Origin: JADFNB01 sp036397455
Lineage (GTDB): Bacteria > Gemmatimonadota > Gemmatimonadetes > Gemmatimonadales > GWC2-71-9
Length of the DNA stretch: 64,000 bases
NCBI GenBank assembly: GCA_036397455.1
Contig: DASWIX010000086.1
Span: 1-64,000, forward strand
Direction: 5' to 3'
Part shown: positions 33,399-40,812 of the stretch, one piece after another
Layout: the number at the start of each line of letters is the position of its first letter
Position numbering within the stretch: position 1 is the stretch's first letter
Notes under the pieces: model-generated
Told to the model about the DNA's origin: nothing
What the model saw: the letters and a program-made list of their open reading frames with translations, nothing else
Databases searched by the model: none
Translations under genes and position numbers: made by a program

Positions 33399-33752
33399 CT
33401 AGCTCAGCGTGATGATCGGGCTGGCCGCACCCAATTTGATGCCGGCGAGAATCTCCTGATTCACCTTCAGCATCAGCTTGTCAAAATTCGTCTGGGCGGC
33501 CACGACCTCCTGGTAGACCGCAAACCCCTGGATTGCCGTTACCAGTGCATTGTAGCGCGCAATCTGATCGTCGCTCGGCCGACCGTCCTTGACCGCCGCG
33601 TCCTCCAACTCGTTCTGGAGCTGCTGAAGCTGATCGAGCGGCGTTCTGACCTCCGGCATGTCCTTCACCCGGTCCTCGGCGCGACGCAGTGCCTTGTATT
33701 CGTCGCTTTGACCGATCAGCCTGCCGATTTCCTTGGCTTTCTCGAGAATCAC
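33399..33752 (-). CDS. YlbF/YmcA-family protein
   Basis: The 117-residue, all-helical protein (ILEKAKEIGRLIGQSDEYKA, then RRAEDRVKDMPEVRTPLDQL) matches the YlbF/YmcA family, whose Bacillus members act with RNase Y in mRNA maturation. The GTG at 33752 overlaps the prmC stop (GTGA). The open frame continues upstream to 33824 inside prmC, but that part is not YlbF-like. Its role outside Firmicutes is unclear. Confidence 0.8.
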   Translation of the reverse strand: MILEKAKEIGRLIGQSDEYKALRRAEDRVKDMPEVRTPLDQLQQLQNELEDAAVKDGRPSDDQIARYNALVTAIQGFAVYQEVVAAQTNFDKLMLKVNQEILAGIKLGAASPIITLS

Positions 33753-34651
33753 TTCGGCTCCCTTGTCGCGAGCAGATAGCGTGGACGATCGAACAGATCG
33801 CGCTCGACACGGGCATCCGTCCATCCGGCAGCGCGAGCCTGCTCGAGGGCCTCGGTGGCCCGGGCTGAATCTATCTCAATCGCCAGCAGTCCGCCCGCAT
33901 GAATCACAGAACGGCACTCGAGGACCAACCGCCGGATATACACCATCCCGTCCGGGCCGCCGCTGAGTGCCACCGCCGGTTCGTAATCGCGGACGCCCGC
34001 GTCGAGCACATCCATGTCGGCGTCGGCGATATACGGAGGATTCGAAACGACCGCCGCGACGCGCATGCCCACCGGCGCCAACAGATCACCGCGACAGAAC
34101 TCCACCGTCACCGCCGCGCGAACGCGTCGTGCATTGGCGCGGGCCACTGCCAGGGCATCCGGCGAGGTATCGGTCGCGATCACGCGCGCGAATTGCCCTT
34201 CGGTGGCCAGGCTCAAGGCGACACACCCCGACCCCGTGCCGACATCGACCGCCACACCCCACGATCCGCGGCGCGCGCCATCACCCCGCACCGCGCGCAG
34301 GCGAAAATGGCGGAGGACGTGCTCCACCAGCCCCTCGGTCTCGGGACGAGGGATGAGGACCCGGCGGTCGACCAGCAGGTCGAGGTGGCGAAAGGCGGCC
34401 CTACCGGACGCGTACTGGGTTGGCAGCCCGGATGCCCGTGCCGCGACGGCCGCATCGAACCGCTCGGCCGCCGCCGGCGCCGCCGCGTGGTCCCGATCCA
34501 GCCAAGCCTGTGCGGGCGCCCTCTCGCAGAGCGACGCCCACAGGATGCGCGCCTCATGTCGTGCGTTCGGCACGCCGGCCGCTTCCAGCCGGGCGGCCGC
34601 ACGGTCGAGCACGTTACCCAGACTCGTCAGCGGGCCGGCCCGGGTGGTCAC
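33749..34651 (-). CDS. prmC: Peptide chain release factor N5-glutamine methyltransferase
   Basis: The 300-residue SAM-dependent enzyme methylates the glutamine of the GGQ motif in release factors. The N-terminal helical domain is followed by VAVDVGTGSGCVALSLA (SAM site) and VVSNPPYIADADM, where NPPY holds the glutamine substrate. It is encoded directly after its substrate PrfA with a GTGA overlap, a common pairing. Length is normal. Confidence 0.95.
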   Translation of the reverse strand: MTTRAGPLTSLGNVLDRAAARLEAAGVPNARHEARILWASLCERAPAQAWLDRDHAAAPAAAERFDAAVAARASGLPTQYASGRAAFRHLDLLVDRRVLIPRPETEGLVEHVLRHFRLRAVRGDGARRGSWGVAVDVGTGSGCVALSLATEGQFARVIATDTSPDALAVARANARRVRAAVTVEFCRGDLLAPVGMRVAAVVSNPPYIADADMDVLDAGVRDYEPAVALSGGPDGMVYIRRLVLECRSVIHAGGLLAIEIDSARATEALEQARAAGWTDARVERDLFDRPRYLLATREPK

Positions 34652-35703
34652 GCGACCTGTTCCGCCCGGCGGGCGACCCGCAGCTGCTCGATCAGTTCGT
34701 CGAGATCTCCGTCGAGCACCTGGGTCAACTGGTGGAGCGTGAGGTTGATCCGGTGATCGGTTACGCGGTTTTGCGGGTAGTTGTAGGTGCGGATCTTCGC
34801 CGAACGGTCGCCGGTACCGATCATACCGCGGCGTTCGCGCGAGCGCTCGGCCTCCTGCTCGGCGATCCGCCGATCGAGCAGCCTCGCGCGCAGCACCTCC
34901 ATCGCCTGGATCTTGTTCTGGAGCTGGGATTTCTGGTCCTGGCACTGCACCACCAATCCGGTGGGGAGATGGGTAATCCGGACGGCGCTGTCGGTGGTGT
35001 TGACGCTCTGGCCTCCCGGTCCCGAAGAACGGAAGACATCGATCTTGAGGTCCTTGTCCTCGATGGTGACGTCCACTTCTTCCGCTTCCGGCAGGACCGC
35101 TACCGTTGCCGCCGACGTGTGGATCCGGCCCGACGCCTCGGTCTCCGGCACCCGCTGCACGCGGTGCACCCCCGATTCGTGACGCAGCATCCCATAGGCC
35201 CGGTCGGCGCGGATGTTGAACACCACCTCTTTCAGCCCCCCGACGTTCCCCTCGGACAGGCTCACGATCTCCACCCGCCACCGCTGGCGTTCCGCGAACC
35301 GGGTATACATGCGGAACAAATCCGCGGCGAACAGCGCCGCCTCGTCGCCGCCGGTCCCCGCGCGGATTTCGACGATCACGTCACGGTCGTCGAGCGGATC
35401 GGGCGGGATCAGCAGGTCGAGCAGTTCCGCCTCGAGGCGTGCGACCGCGGGTTCCAGCCGTTCGACGTCGGCCCGGGCAAGTTCCGCGATGCCGGGATCG
35501 GCGTCGCGCGACATCTCCCGGACTTCGGCGAGTTCCGTCCTGGCGCGCAGGAGCTTCTCGGCGGTGTGTTTGATGCGATCCAGCTGGGCGTGTTCCCGCC
35601 CGAGGGCCTTCAGCTGGTTCGGATCGCGCGCGACCTCCGGGTCGGAAAGCGCGCGTTCGACTTCGGCCGCGCGGTCGAGCGCGGCCTGGAGCCGCGCTTG
35701 CAC
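34648..35703 (-). CDS. prfA: Peptide chain release factor 1
   Basis: The 351-residue factor ends translation at UAA and UAG. SSGPGGQSVNTTDSAVR has the catalytic GGQ, and the PxT-type codon-recognition loop is expected at HLPTGLVV. The initiator is GTG, two bases after the rpmE stop; upstream frame is antisense-free but belongs to rpmE. The next gene, prmC, modifies the GGQ glutamine. Confidence 0.95.
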   Translation of the reverse strand: MQARLQAALDRAAEVERALSDPEVARDPNQLKALGREHAQLDRIKHTAEKLLRARTELAEVREMSRDADPGIAELARADVERLEPAVARLEAELLDLLIPPDPLDDRDVIVEIRAGTGGDEAALFAADLFRMYTRFAERQRWRVEIVSLSEGNVGGLKEVVFNIRADRAYGMLRHESGVHRVQRVPETEASGRIHTSAATVAVLPEAEEVDVTIEDKDLKIDVFRSSGPGGQSVNTTDSAVRITHLPTGLVVQCQDQKSQLQNKIQAMEVLRARLLDRRIAEQEAERSRERRGMIGTGDRSAKIRTYNYPQNRVTDHRINLTLHQLTQVLDGDLDELIEQLRVARRAEQVA

Positions 35704-35705
35704 CG

Positions 35706-35924
35706 CTACGCCTCCTGGGGCGTGCTTTGCTTGGCGTAGCGCTTCTGGAACCGCTCGACCCGGCCCGCCGTATCCACCAGCTTCTGCTTCCCGGTGAAGA
35801 ACGGATGGCACTTCGCGCAGATTTCGACGTGAATGTTGTCGAGCGTCGACTGCGTCTCGAACGTGTTCCCGCAGGCGCACCGTACGGCGCAGCGCTGATA
35901 CACGGGATGGATATCTGCCTTCAC
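35706..35924 (-). CDS. rpmE: 50S ribosomal protein L31
   Basis: The 72-residue ribosomal protein starts at GTG with GGAG about 7 bases upstream. KADIHPVYQRCAVRCACGNTF and EICAKCHPFFTGKQKLVDTA contain four cysteines and are the zinc-binding form of L31. It leads the minus-strand operon into prfA, prmC, ylbF, tmk, ctp and DUF2520. Confidence 0.93.
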   Translation of the reverse strand: MKADIHPVYQRCAVRCACGNTFETQSTLDNIHVEICAKCHPFFTGKQKLVDTAGRVERFQKRYAKQSTPQEA

Positions 35925-35967
35925 GACCTGACTCCGGTGCGGGGCTCTACAACTCCAAAGGGCCGGA

Positions 35968-35997
35968 AATATAAATAGCACATCGACTTGGCGGCAA
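35968..35997 (-). promoter_or_regulatory. Promoter of the rpmE operon
   Basis: Reading leftward, TTGCCG (35997-35992), an 18-base spacer and TATATT (35973-35968) lie 44 bases before the rpmE start. Both boxes are close to consensus, and the site sits in the only AT-rich patch of the divergent intergenic region. Confidence 0.6.
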
Positions 35998-36017
35998 GCG
36001 GCGGGTAACACGTCTAT

Positions 36018-36046
36018 TTGACACGGGTCGGGGGGTGGCGTAATCT
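36018..36046 (+). promoter_or_regulatory. Promoter of the Crp/Fnr regulator gene
   Basis: A perfect TTGACA (36018-36023), 17-base spacer and TAATCT (36041-36046) lie 38 bases before the ATG at 36084. It is divergent from the rpmE promoter. Confidence 0.6.
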
Positions 36047-36083
36047 CTAGGCGTCCCGTCTCTTCCCAATTTCGAGGCGCTAG

Positions 36084-36755
36084 ATGTCGGTGGCAGAGAC
36101 CCTGCGCAGCGTCCCGTTGTTCGCGAAACTGTCGGATGACGAGTTGGCGCGAGTCGCGGACGCGGCGCGCGAGCGTGCCTATCCAAAAAACAGCGTGATC
36201 CTGTTCGAGGATGACCCCGGCGACGCGCTGTATGTGGTCGTGACCGGACAAGTCAAGGTCCTGTTGATTGGTGAGGACGGTCGGGAGGTCATCCTGTCGG
36301 TGCTCGCGGCCGGAGACTTTTTTGGGGAGATGTCCCTGATCGACGACGAACCGCGATCCGCCCACGTGATCGCCATGGAGGACTCGAATCTCCTTGTCTT
36401 GCGGAGGGCCGATTTCCAGCAGGCGCTCGACGAGCATCCGCGCATCGCGCTCGGTTTGCTGCGGGCGCTCTCCCGGCGACTGCGGCGCGCGGACGACAAG
36501 ATCGGCGCCCTGGTGTTGCTCGACGTCCTCGGTCGCCTCGCACGGATTCTCCTGCAACTCGCGGACGACCACGACGGCCACACGATCACGCGCAAGCTCA
36601 CCCACCACACCATCGCCCAGATGATCGGATCGAGTCGCGAAACGGTGTCTCGCACGATGCGGGAGTTGACCGAACGGGGTGTGATCGACGTCAACCGCCA
36701 GACCATTACCATCCGCGACCGCGCGTCTCTCGAAGCGGCCGCGGGCATGTCGTGA
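36084..36755 (+). CDS. Crp/Fnr-family transcriptional regulator
   Basis: The 223-residue protein has an N-terminal cyclic-nucleotide-binding barrel (VILFEDDPGDALYVVVTGQV, then GDFFGEMSLIDDEPRSAHV, which carries the phosphate-binding GEMSL-x-R segment) and a C-terminal helix-turn-helix (THHTIAQMIGSSRETVSRTM). No cysteine cluster of FNR is present, so it is more Crp-like than oxygen-sensing. The ligand and regulon are unknown. Transcribed divergently from rpmE. Confidence 0.92.
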   Translation: MSVAETLRSVPLFAKLSDDELARVADAARERAYPKNSVILFEDDPGDALYVVVTGQVKVLLIGEDGREVILSVLAAGDFFGEMSLIDDEPRSAHVIAMEDSNLLVLRRADFQQALDEHPRIALGLLRALSRRLRRADDKIGALVLLDVLGRLARILLQLADDHDGHTITRKLTHHTIAQMIGSSRETVSRTMRELTERGVIDVNRQTITIRDRASLEAAAGMS

Positions 36756-36844
36756 GCCATGTCACCCGCCCCACGTGACCCCTCATCTTGCCGCAACGCC
36801 GCCGGTTTCCGTAGTTTGGAGACGGTCGCGGGACACCCGGGCGC

Positions 36845-37720
36845 ATGGCCTACGAGATAGTCATCTGGGGTGCCCGGGGATCGATTCCGACGCCCGGGGC
36901 GGAAACGGCGCGCTACGGCGGTAACACCTCCTGCGTCGCGGTGAGCGAGGAAGCGGTGGGGGACGACCGGCTCGTGATCCTCGACGCCGGGACGGGGATC
37001 CGCCCGCTCGGCCGGGAGTTGACGGCCAATGGGAACGGCCCGCTGACGTTGGACCTGCTGGTGACCCACACGCACTGGGATCACATTCAGGGGTTGCCGT
37101 TTTTCGCACCGTTTTTCGGTGAGGCCAATTCGGTGCGGATCGCGGGACCCAAGCAGGGGGCCGTCGATCTGGAGCGGATCTTGCGGGACCAGATGAACCC
37201 GGTGGTGTTTCCGGTCCCGCTCGATCAACTCGACGCACAGCTGACGGTGACCCACGTCGAGCCTGGCGATTTCGAGGTGGACGGGTTCATTGTTCAGTCG
37301 ATACGGTTGCGGCACCCGGGCGTCACCTTGGGGTATCGACTCACGCCCAAGTCTGGCGGCGCCAGTATGGCGTATATCACGGACAACGAGCTGGGCTCGG
37401 GCGGAGAGTATGGTGAAGGGCCGGACTGGCGCGCGGAGTTGGTGCGGTTCCTGGAAGGAACCAGCGTCATGATCCACGACGCCATGTACACGGCGGAAGA
37501 ATTGGATAGTCACCGGGGGTGGGGACACTCGTCGCACGTCGAGTCGGTGGCGTTGGCGTGTGAGGCCGGCGTGGATACGCTGGTCCTGTTCCACCACCGC
37601 CCGGAACACGACGACGCTGCGATGGATCGCTTCGTCGATGAAGCGCGTGAAGCCGCGGCGAAACACTCGACCGCGCTCGACGTGATGGCGGCGAGCGAGG
37701 GACTGAGACTGAACCTGTAG
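36845..37720 (+). CDS. MBL-fold metallohydrolase
   Basis: The 291-residue protein has THTHWDHIQG, the HxHxDH metal motif of metallo-beta-lactamase-fold enzymes, and GARGSIPTPGAETARYGGNT typical of the tRNase Z/phosphodiesterase-like branch. Later ligands lie in IHDAMYT and WGHSSH. It is probably a cytosolic phosphodiesterase or hydrolase; the substrate is unknown. It ends 14 bases before the CsgG-like gene and may be cotranscribed with it. Confidence 0.82.
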   Translation: MAYEIVIWGARGSIPTPGAETARYGGNTSCVAVSEEAVGDDRLVILDAGTGIRPLGRELTANGNGPLTLDLLVTHTHWDHIQGLPFFAPFFGEANSVRIAGPKQGAVDLERILRDQMNPVVFPVPLDQLDAQLTVTHVEPGDFEVDGFIVQSIRLRHPGVTLGYRLTPKSGGASMAYITDNELGSGGEYGEGPDWRAELVRFLEGTSVMIHDAMYTAEELDSHRGWGHSSHVESVALACEAGVDTLVLFHHRPEHDDAAMDRFVDEAREAAAKHSTALDVMAASEGLRLNL

Positions 37721-37734
37721 TGGAGGATACCGAT

Positions 37735-38436
37735 ATGCGCTGGCGTTCCCTTCTTGCCCTCGGCGTCGCGGCTGGCGCCGCAGCCGCTCTGGCCGGGCCG
37801 CTCGCGGCCCAAGATACGCGGCCGGGGATCGCGGTGATGCCGTTCACCAATGGTGGCTCGTACGGCCAGGATGCCGAGAATTTCGAGGCACTCCAGATCG
37901 GCCTGCAGCAGATGCTGACGACCGAGTTTGCCCAGAACCCGGGCCTCCGCGTGGTCGACCGTTCGGACATCCGGCGGCTCCTGCAGGAGCAGGATCTCGG
38001 CGCGTCGGGCCGGGTGGATGCCACTACCGCCGCGAGAGTGGGCCGGCTGGTGGGCGCCCGCTACATGGTCATGGGTGGATTCGTCGACTTCTATGGTGAT
38101 TTCCGGCTGGACATCCAGGTCGTGAATGTCGAGACCAGCGAAATCGTGAAGACCGAGAAGGTCCGCGACAAGCGCGAGGAGCTGTACGGCCTCGTGGTCC
38201 AGGCCGCCTCGCAAGTCACCCGGAGTCTCGACCTGCCGCCGCTGCCCACCGGCGTGCGCGAAGCGCGTGAAGAGCGGGAGATCCCCACGGAAGCCGTGAC
38301 CTATTACACCCGTGGCCTCCTGTATGCCGAGCGCGGTGACAACGAGCGGGCGGCACAACTGTTTGCACGGGCCAAGGAGCTCTTCCCGAGCTACAGTGAA
38401 GTCGACACGGCCTTGCAGCAGATCGGTCGTTCGTAG
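37735..38436 (+). CDS. CsgG/FlgO-like secreted protein with C-terminal TPR-like segment
   Basis: The 233-residue product has a signal peptide ending LAGPLAAQ, then PGIAVMPFTNGGSYGQDAEN, LQQMLTTEFAQNPGLRVVDR and ARVGRLVGARYMVMGGFVDF. This is the CsgG/FlgO/TolB-N-like domain, which detects or binds envelope components. The last 45 residues (EAVTYYTRGLLYAERGDNER) look like one TPR repeat. GGAGG lies 8 bases upstream of the ATG at 37735; the alternative upstream GTG overlaps the previous gene. It precedes the Mla-like locus, so an envelope role is likely. Confidence 0.8.
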   Translation: MRWRSLLALGVAAGAAAALAGPLAAQDTRPGIAVMPFTNGGSYGQDAENFEALQIGLQQMLTTEFAQNPGLRVVDRSDIRRLLQEQDLGASGRVDATTAARVGRLVGARYMVMGGFVDFYGDFRLDIQVVNVETSEIVKTEKVRDKREELYGLVVQAASQVTRSLDLPPLPTGVREAREEREIPTEAVTYYTRGLLYAERGDNERAAQLFARAKELFPSYSEVDTALQQIGRS

Positions 38437-38448
38437 TACCCTTGGCGC

Positions 38449-39231
38449 GTGACAGCGCCAATCGCAGCAATTGGCCGCGGAGTAGCGCGCCGGATCGCCG
38501 AAGCAGGCGCGCTGGCGCGCTTCTTCGTCCGCACTGTCCGGGCAACGACGTCGCTGCCGCGGGCGGGTCGGCTCGTGGCGGTGCGCGTCCTGATGAACCA
38601 GGTCTGGTTCACCGCGCTTCAGGCCGTCGGGCTGGTCATCGTGCTGGCCGCCATCCTGAGTTTCCTCGTCATCTCGCAGGCCGTGCGCGAACTCGGCCGC
38701 CTCGGTGCCACCGAGCTGATTGGCGCGCTGATGGTGATTGCGATTGTCCGGGAACTCGGGCCGCTGCTCACCGCGCTCATCATCGCCGGCCGGTCCGGCA
38801 CCGCGATCGCCGCTGAACTGGCCACGAACAAGGTCATGGGCGAGGTCCACGCGCTGGAGGGTATGGGCATCGATCCCGTCCACTATCTCGTCCTGCCGCG
38901 GTTCGTGGCGGCCATCGTGTCGGTGTTCGGCCTGCTCATCGTGTTCGATCTCGTCGCGGTATTCGCCGGATTCGTCGCCGCGACCTCCGGCGGGATGAGC
39001 GGTGCCCGGTACTTCGATATCGTCCTCCAGTCGCTGACCTTCACGGACGCGTGGCTCACCATCGCCAAGGGCATCGTGTTCGGCACCATCATCGGGCTCG
39101 TGCCGAGCTTCCACGGGTTGCGGGTCCAGCGGAGCCCGACCTGGGTTCCCATCGCCGCCAGTCAGGCGGTGGTCACCGCGATTCTCGCCATCTTCGTCTG
39201 CTCCGCCCTGTTCGTGGCGGTGACCTCGTGA
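38449..39231 (+). CDS. mlaE: MlaE/YrbE-family ABC transporter permease
   Basis: The 260-residue protein has an amphipathic N-terminal helix and five or six membrane segments. LVIAIVRELGPLL-type sequence (LMVIAIVRELGPLLTALIIA) and AGRSGTAIAAELATNKVMGE match the MlaE permease core with the conserved RELGP and AxxGxxxxAEL motifs. It should form the inner-membrane channel of a phospholipid or lipid transporter with an MCE protein. It overlaps the next gene, a degenerate ATPase, by 4 nt (GTGA). Confidence 0.9.
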   Translation: MTAPIAAIGRGVARRIAEAGALARFFVRTVRATTSLPRAGRLVAVRVLMNQVWFTALQAVGLVIVLAAILSFLVISQAVRELGRLGATELIGALMVIAIVRELGPLLTALIIAGRSGTAIAAELATNKVMGEVHALEGMGIDPVHYLVLPRFVAAIVSVFGLLIVFDLVAVFAGFVAATSGGMSGARYFDIVLQSLTFTDAWLTIAKGIVFGTIIGLVPSFHGLRVQRSPTWVPIAASQAVVTAILAIFVCSALFVAVTS

Positions 39232-39902
39232 CGGCCCCGCTGATATTCGAGGCGGTAGCACTCGACGACCCGCACGGCGGATCGGTCAGCCTGGAGGTTC
39301 CGGGTCACCAGACGCTCTGCATCGTCGGCGACGGTGGCAGCGGGGTGAATCGTCTCGCGCCCATTGCGCTGGGCCTCGAGTCTCCGTCGGTCGGGAGAGC
39401 GCTCGTGTACGGCGAAGACATCAGCCGCATGCCGCGCGCCGCGGCTCTCGCGTTCAGGCGCCGCGTGGGATACGTTCCGGCGGGCGACGGTCTGCTGCAG
39501 AACCTTTCGCTCTGGGACAACGTCGCGTTGCCGCTGCGGTTCGGCAGCACCCTGTCGCCGCGTGAAATCCACGGCCGGCTTCGGATCATGCTGGCGGCGG
39601 TCCATCTTTCGGAGCGCGACTGGGCGATGCGGCCCGCGATGGCCAACCCTGAACAGCAGCGCCGCGCGAGCCTCGCCCGCGCGCTGGCATTCGATCCGGA
39701 CCTGGTGATCCTCGATCATCCGTTTGACGGCATCGGGAACCGGACCGCCGCCCACCTGCTCGAGATCGCGCGGGGCGGCGAAACGGCGGAGGGCGCGCGG
39801 CGGGCCCTGTTCATCACCGGCCAATCGGTGCCCGAGGCGGTGCGTTCCCGCATCGAGGTGTCGTGCCGCTTGGCCAAAGGTCGGCTCACGGTCGATTCGT
39901 GA
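39228..39902 (+). CDS. Degenerate ABC ATPase subunit of an Mla-type transporter
   Basis: The 224-residue protein aligns in order with MlaF-like ATPases but has lost their catalytic residues. Walker A is GDGGSGVN (34-41), lacking the Lys-Ser/Thr; the Q-loop reads GYVPAGDGLL instead of carrying Gln; the signature is ANPEQQRR instead of LSGGQQRR; Walker B ends ILDHP with His164 replacing the catalytic Glu; the switch His is absent (FITGQS). The frame is intact, codon use resembles its neighbours and both ends fit the operon, so it is a maintained gene rather than a pseudogene. It may be a structural or regulatory subunit, with a catalytic ATPase encoded elsewhere. Confidence 0.85.
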   Translation: MTAPLIFEAVALDDPHGGSVSLEVPGHQTLCIVGDGGSGVNRLAPIALGLESPSVGRALVYGEDISRMPRAAALAFRRRVGYVPAGDGLLQNLSLWDNVALPLRFGSTLSPREIHGRLRIMLAAVHLSERDWAMRPAMANPEQQRRASLARALAFDPDLVILDHPFDGIGNRTAAHLLEIARGGETAEGARRALFITGQSVPEAVRSRIEVSCRLAKGRLTVDS

Positions 39903-39912
39903 ACGAGACGTC

Positions 39913-40812
39913 ATGAACACACAGCGCAAGGATTTTCTGGTCGGGTTGTTCATCCTCACGGCCATCGGCATCGTCATTGGCGCCTTGATCGTGACGAGCG
40001 GGATAGGCAAGGTCCGCTACGATGTATTCATGCGCGCCGCCTCCGCCGAGGGACTCACCCAGGATACGCGCGTTCTGTTGCACGGTCTGAGCGTCGGACG
40101 CGTTCGATCGGTCAACCCCGTGGTCGATTCGACGACACGAAGCATCACGTTCCTGGCACGACTCTCCATCCAGGACCAGTTTCCCAACGGGACGAAACTC
40201 GAGCTGCCCGCGGGTACCCGGGCGATCATCTCCCAGCCGACCCCGATCGCCCCTCCGGTGATCGATCTGGTCATGCCCGAGACCCCGACCGCCGCGCGGC
40301 TCGAGCCGGGCGACACGGTGAATTCGGAGCGGCGCGCGGACGTGCTCGCGGCGCTCACACGCATCGCCACCAATCTGAACGCGGAGTTGAGCTCGATGTT
40401 CGAGAACACCCGCGTGCTCATGCAGCGCACCAACGCAACCCTGCGGCAAACCCAGTCGCTCATCACGACCAACGAACCGTTGGTGCAGGACGTGCTGATC
40501 CGCCTGGCCGGGAACCTCCAGCGGTCCGACAGCCTGCTCGCCGACATCCAGCCCCGCCTCGCGCCGATGCACGATTCGATCTCGGTGACGCTCTCCGACG
40601 CCCGGCACCTGATCGCCCGGACCGACAGCCTGGTGGGCCTCGCCCAGGGCATCGCCCTGGACAATCGCGAGGTGATCGAGGAGATGTCCGGCCTGCTATT
40701 GCGTTCGGCCCGGATTCTGGAACATTTCGCAGACCAGGTGAGCCGGCGCCCGACCCGGCTCCTGTTCGGGGTCCGGCCACCCCCACCCGATTCGTCGAGG
40801 GATCCGCGGTGA
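39913..40812 (+). CDS. mlaD: MlaD/MCE-domain lipid-transport protein
   Basis: The 299-residue protein has one N-terminal membrane helix (FLVGLFILTAIGIVIGALIV). An MCE domain (about residues 35-125) follows with TQDTRVLLHGLSVGRVRSVN and the GTRAIISQPTPIAPPVIDLV segment. After it comes a helical tail (residues 145-260) predicted to form the needle-like or lipid-tunnel part of MCE proteins. It should bind lipids in the periplasm and work with the permease. ATG is at 39913; its stop overlaps the HD-GYP gene. Confidence 0.9.
   Translation: MNTQRKDFLVGLFILTAIGIVIGALIVTSGIGKVRYDVFMRAASAEGLTQDTRVLLHGLSVGRVRSVNPVVDSTTRSITFLARLSIQDQFPNGTKLELPAGTRAIISQPTPIAPPVIDLVMPETPTAARLEPGDTVNSERRADVLAALTRIATNLNAELSSMFENTRVLMQRTNATLRQTQSLITTNEPLVQDVLIRLAGNLQRSDSLLADIQPRLAPMHDSISVTLSDARHLIARTDSLVGLAQGIALDNREVIEEMSGLLLRSARILEHFADQVSRRPTRLLFGVRPPPPDSSRDPR

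Noticed and set aside
36845..37720. MBL-fold gene as ribonuclease Z
   Set aside because: The HxHxDH motif fits, but the other RNase Z-specific motifs were not recognised; a general MBL call is safer.
39228..39902. Calling the degenerate ATPase a pseudogene
   Set aside because: The frame is intact, length is normal, operon spacing is kept and composition matches neighbours, so loss of function is not the same as gene decay.
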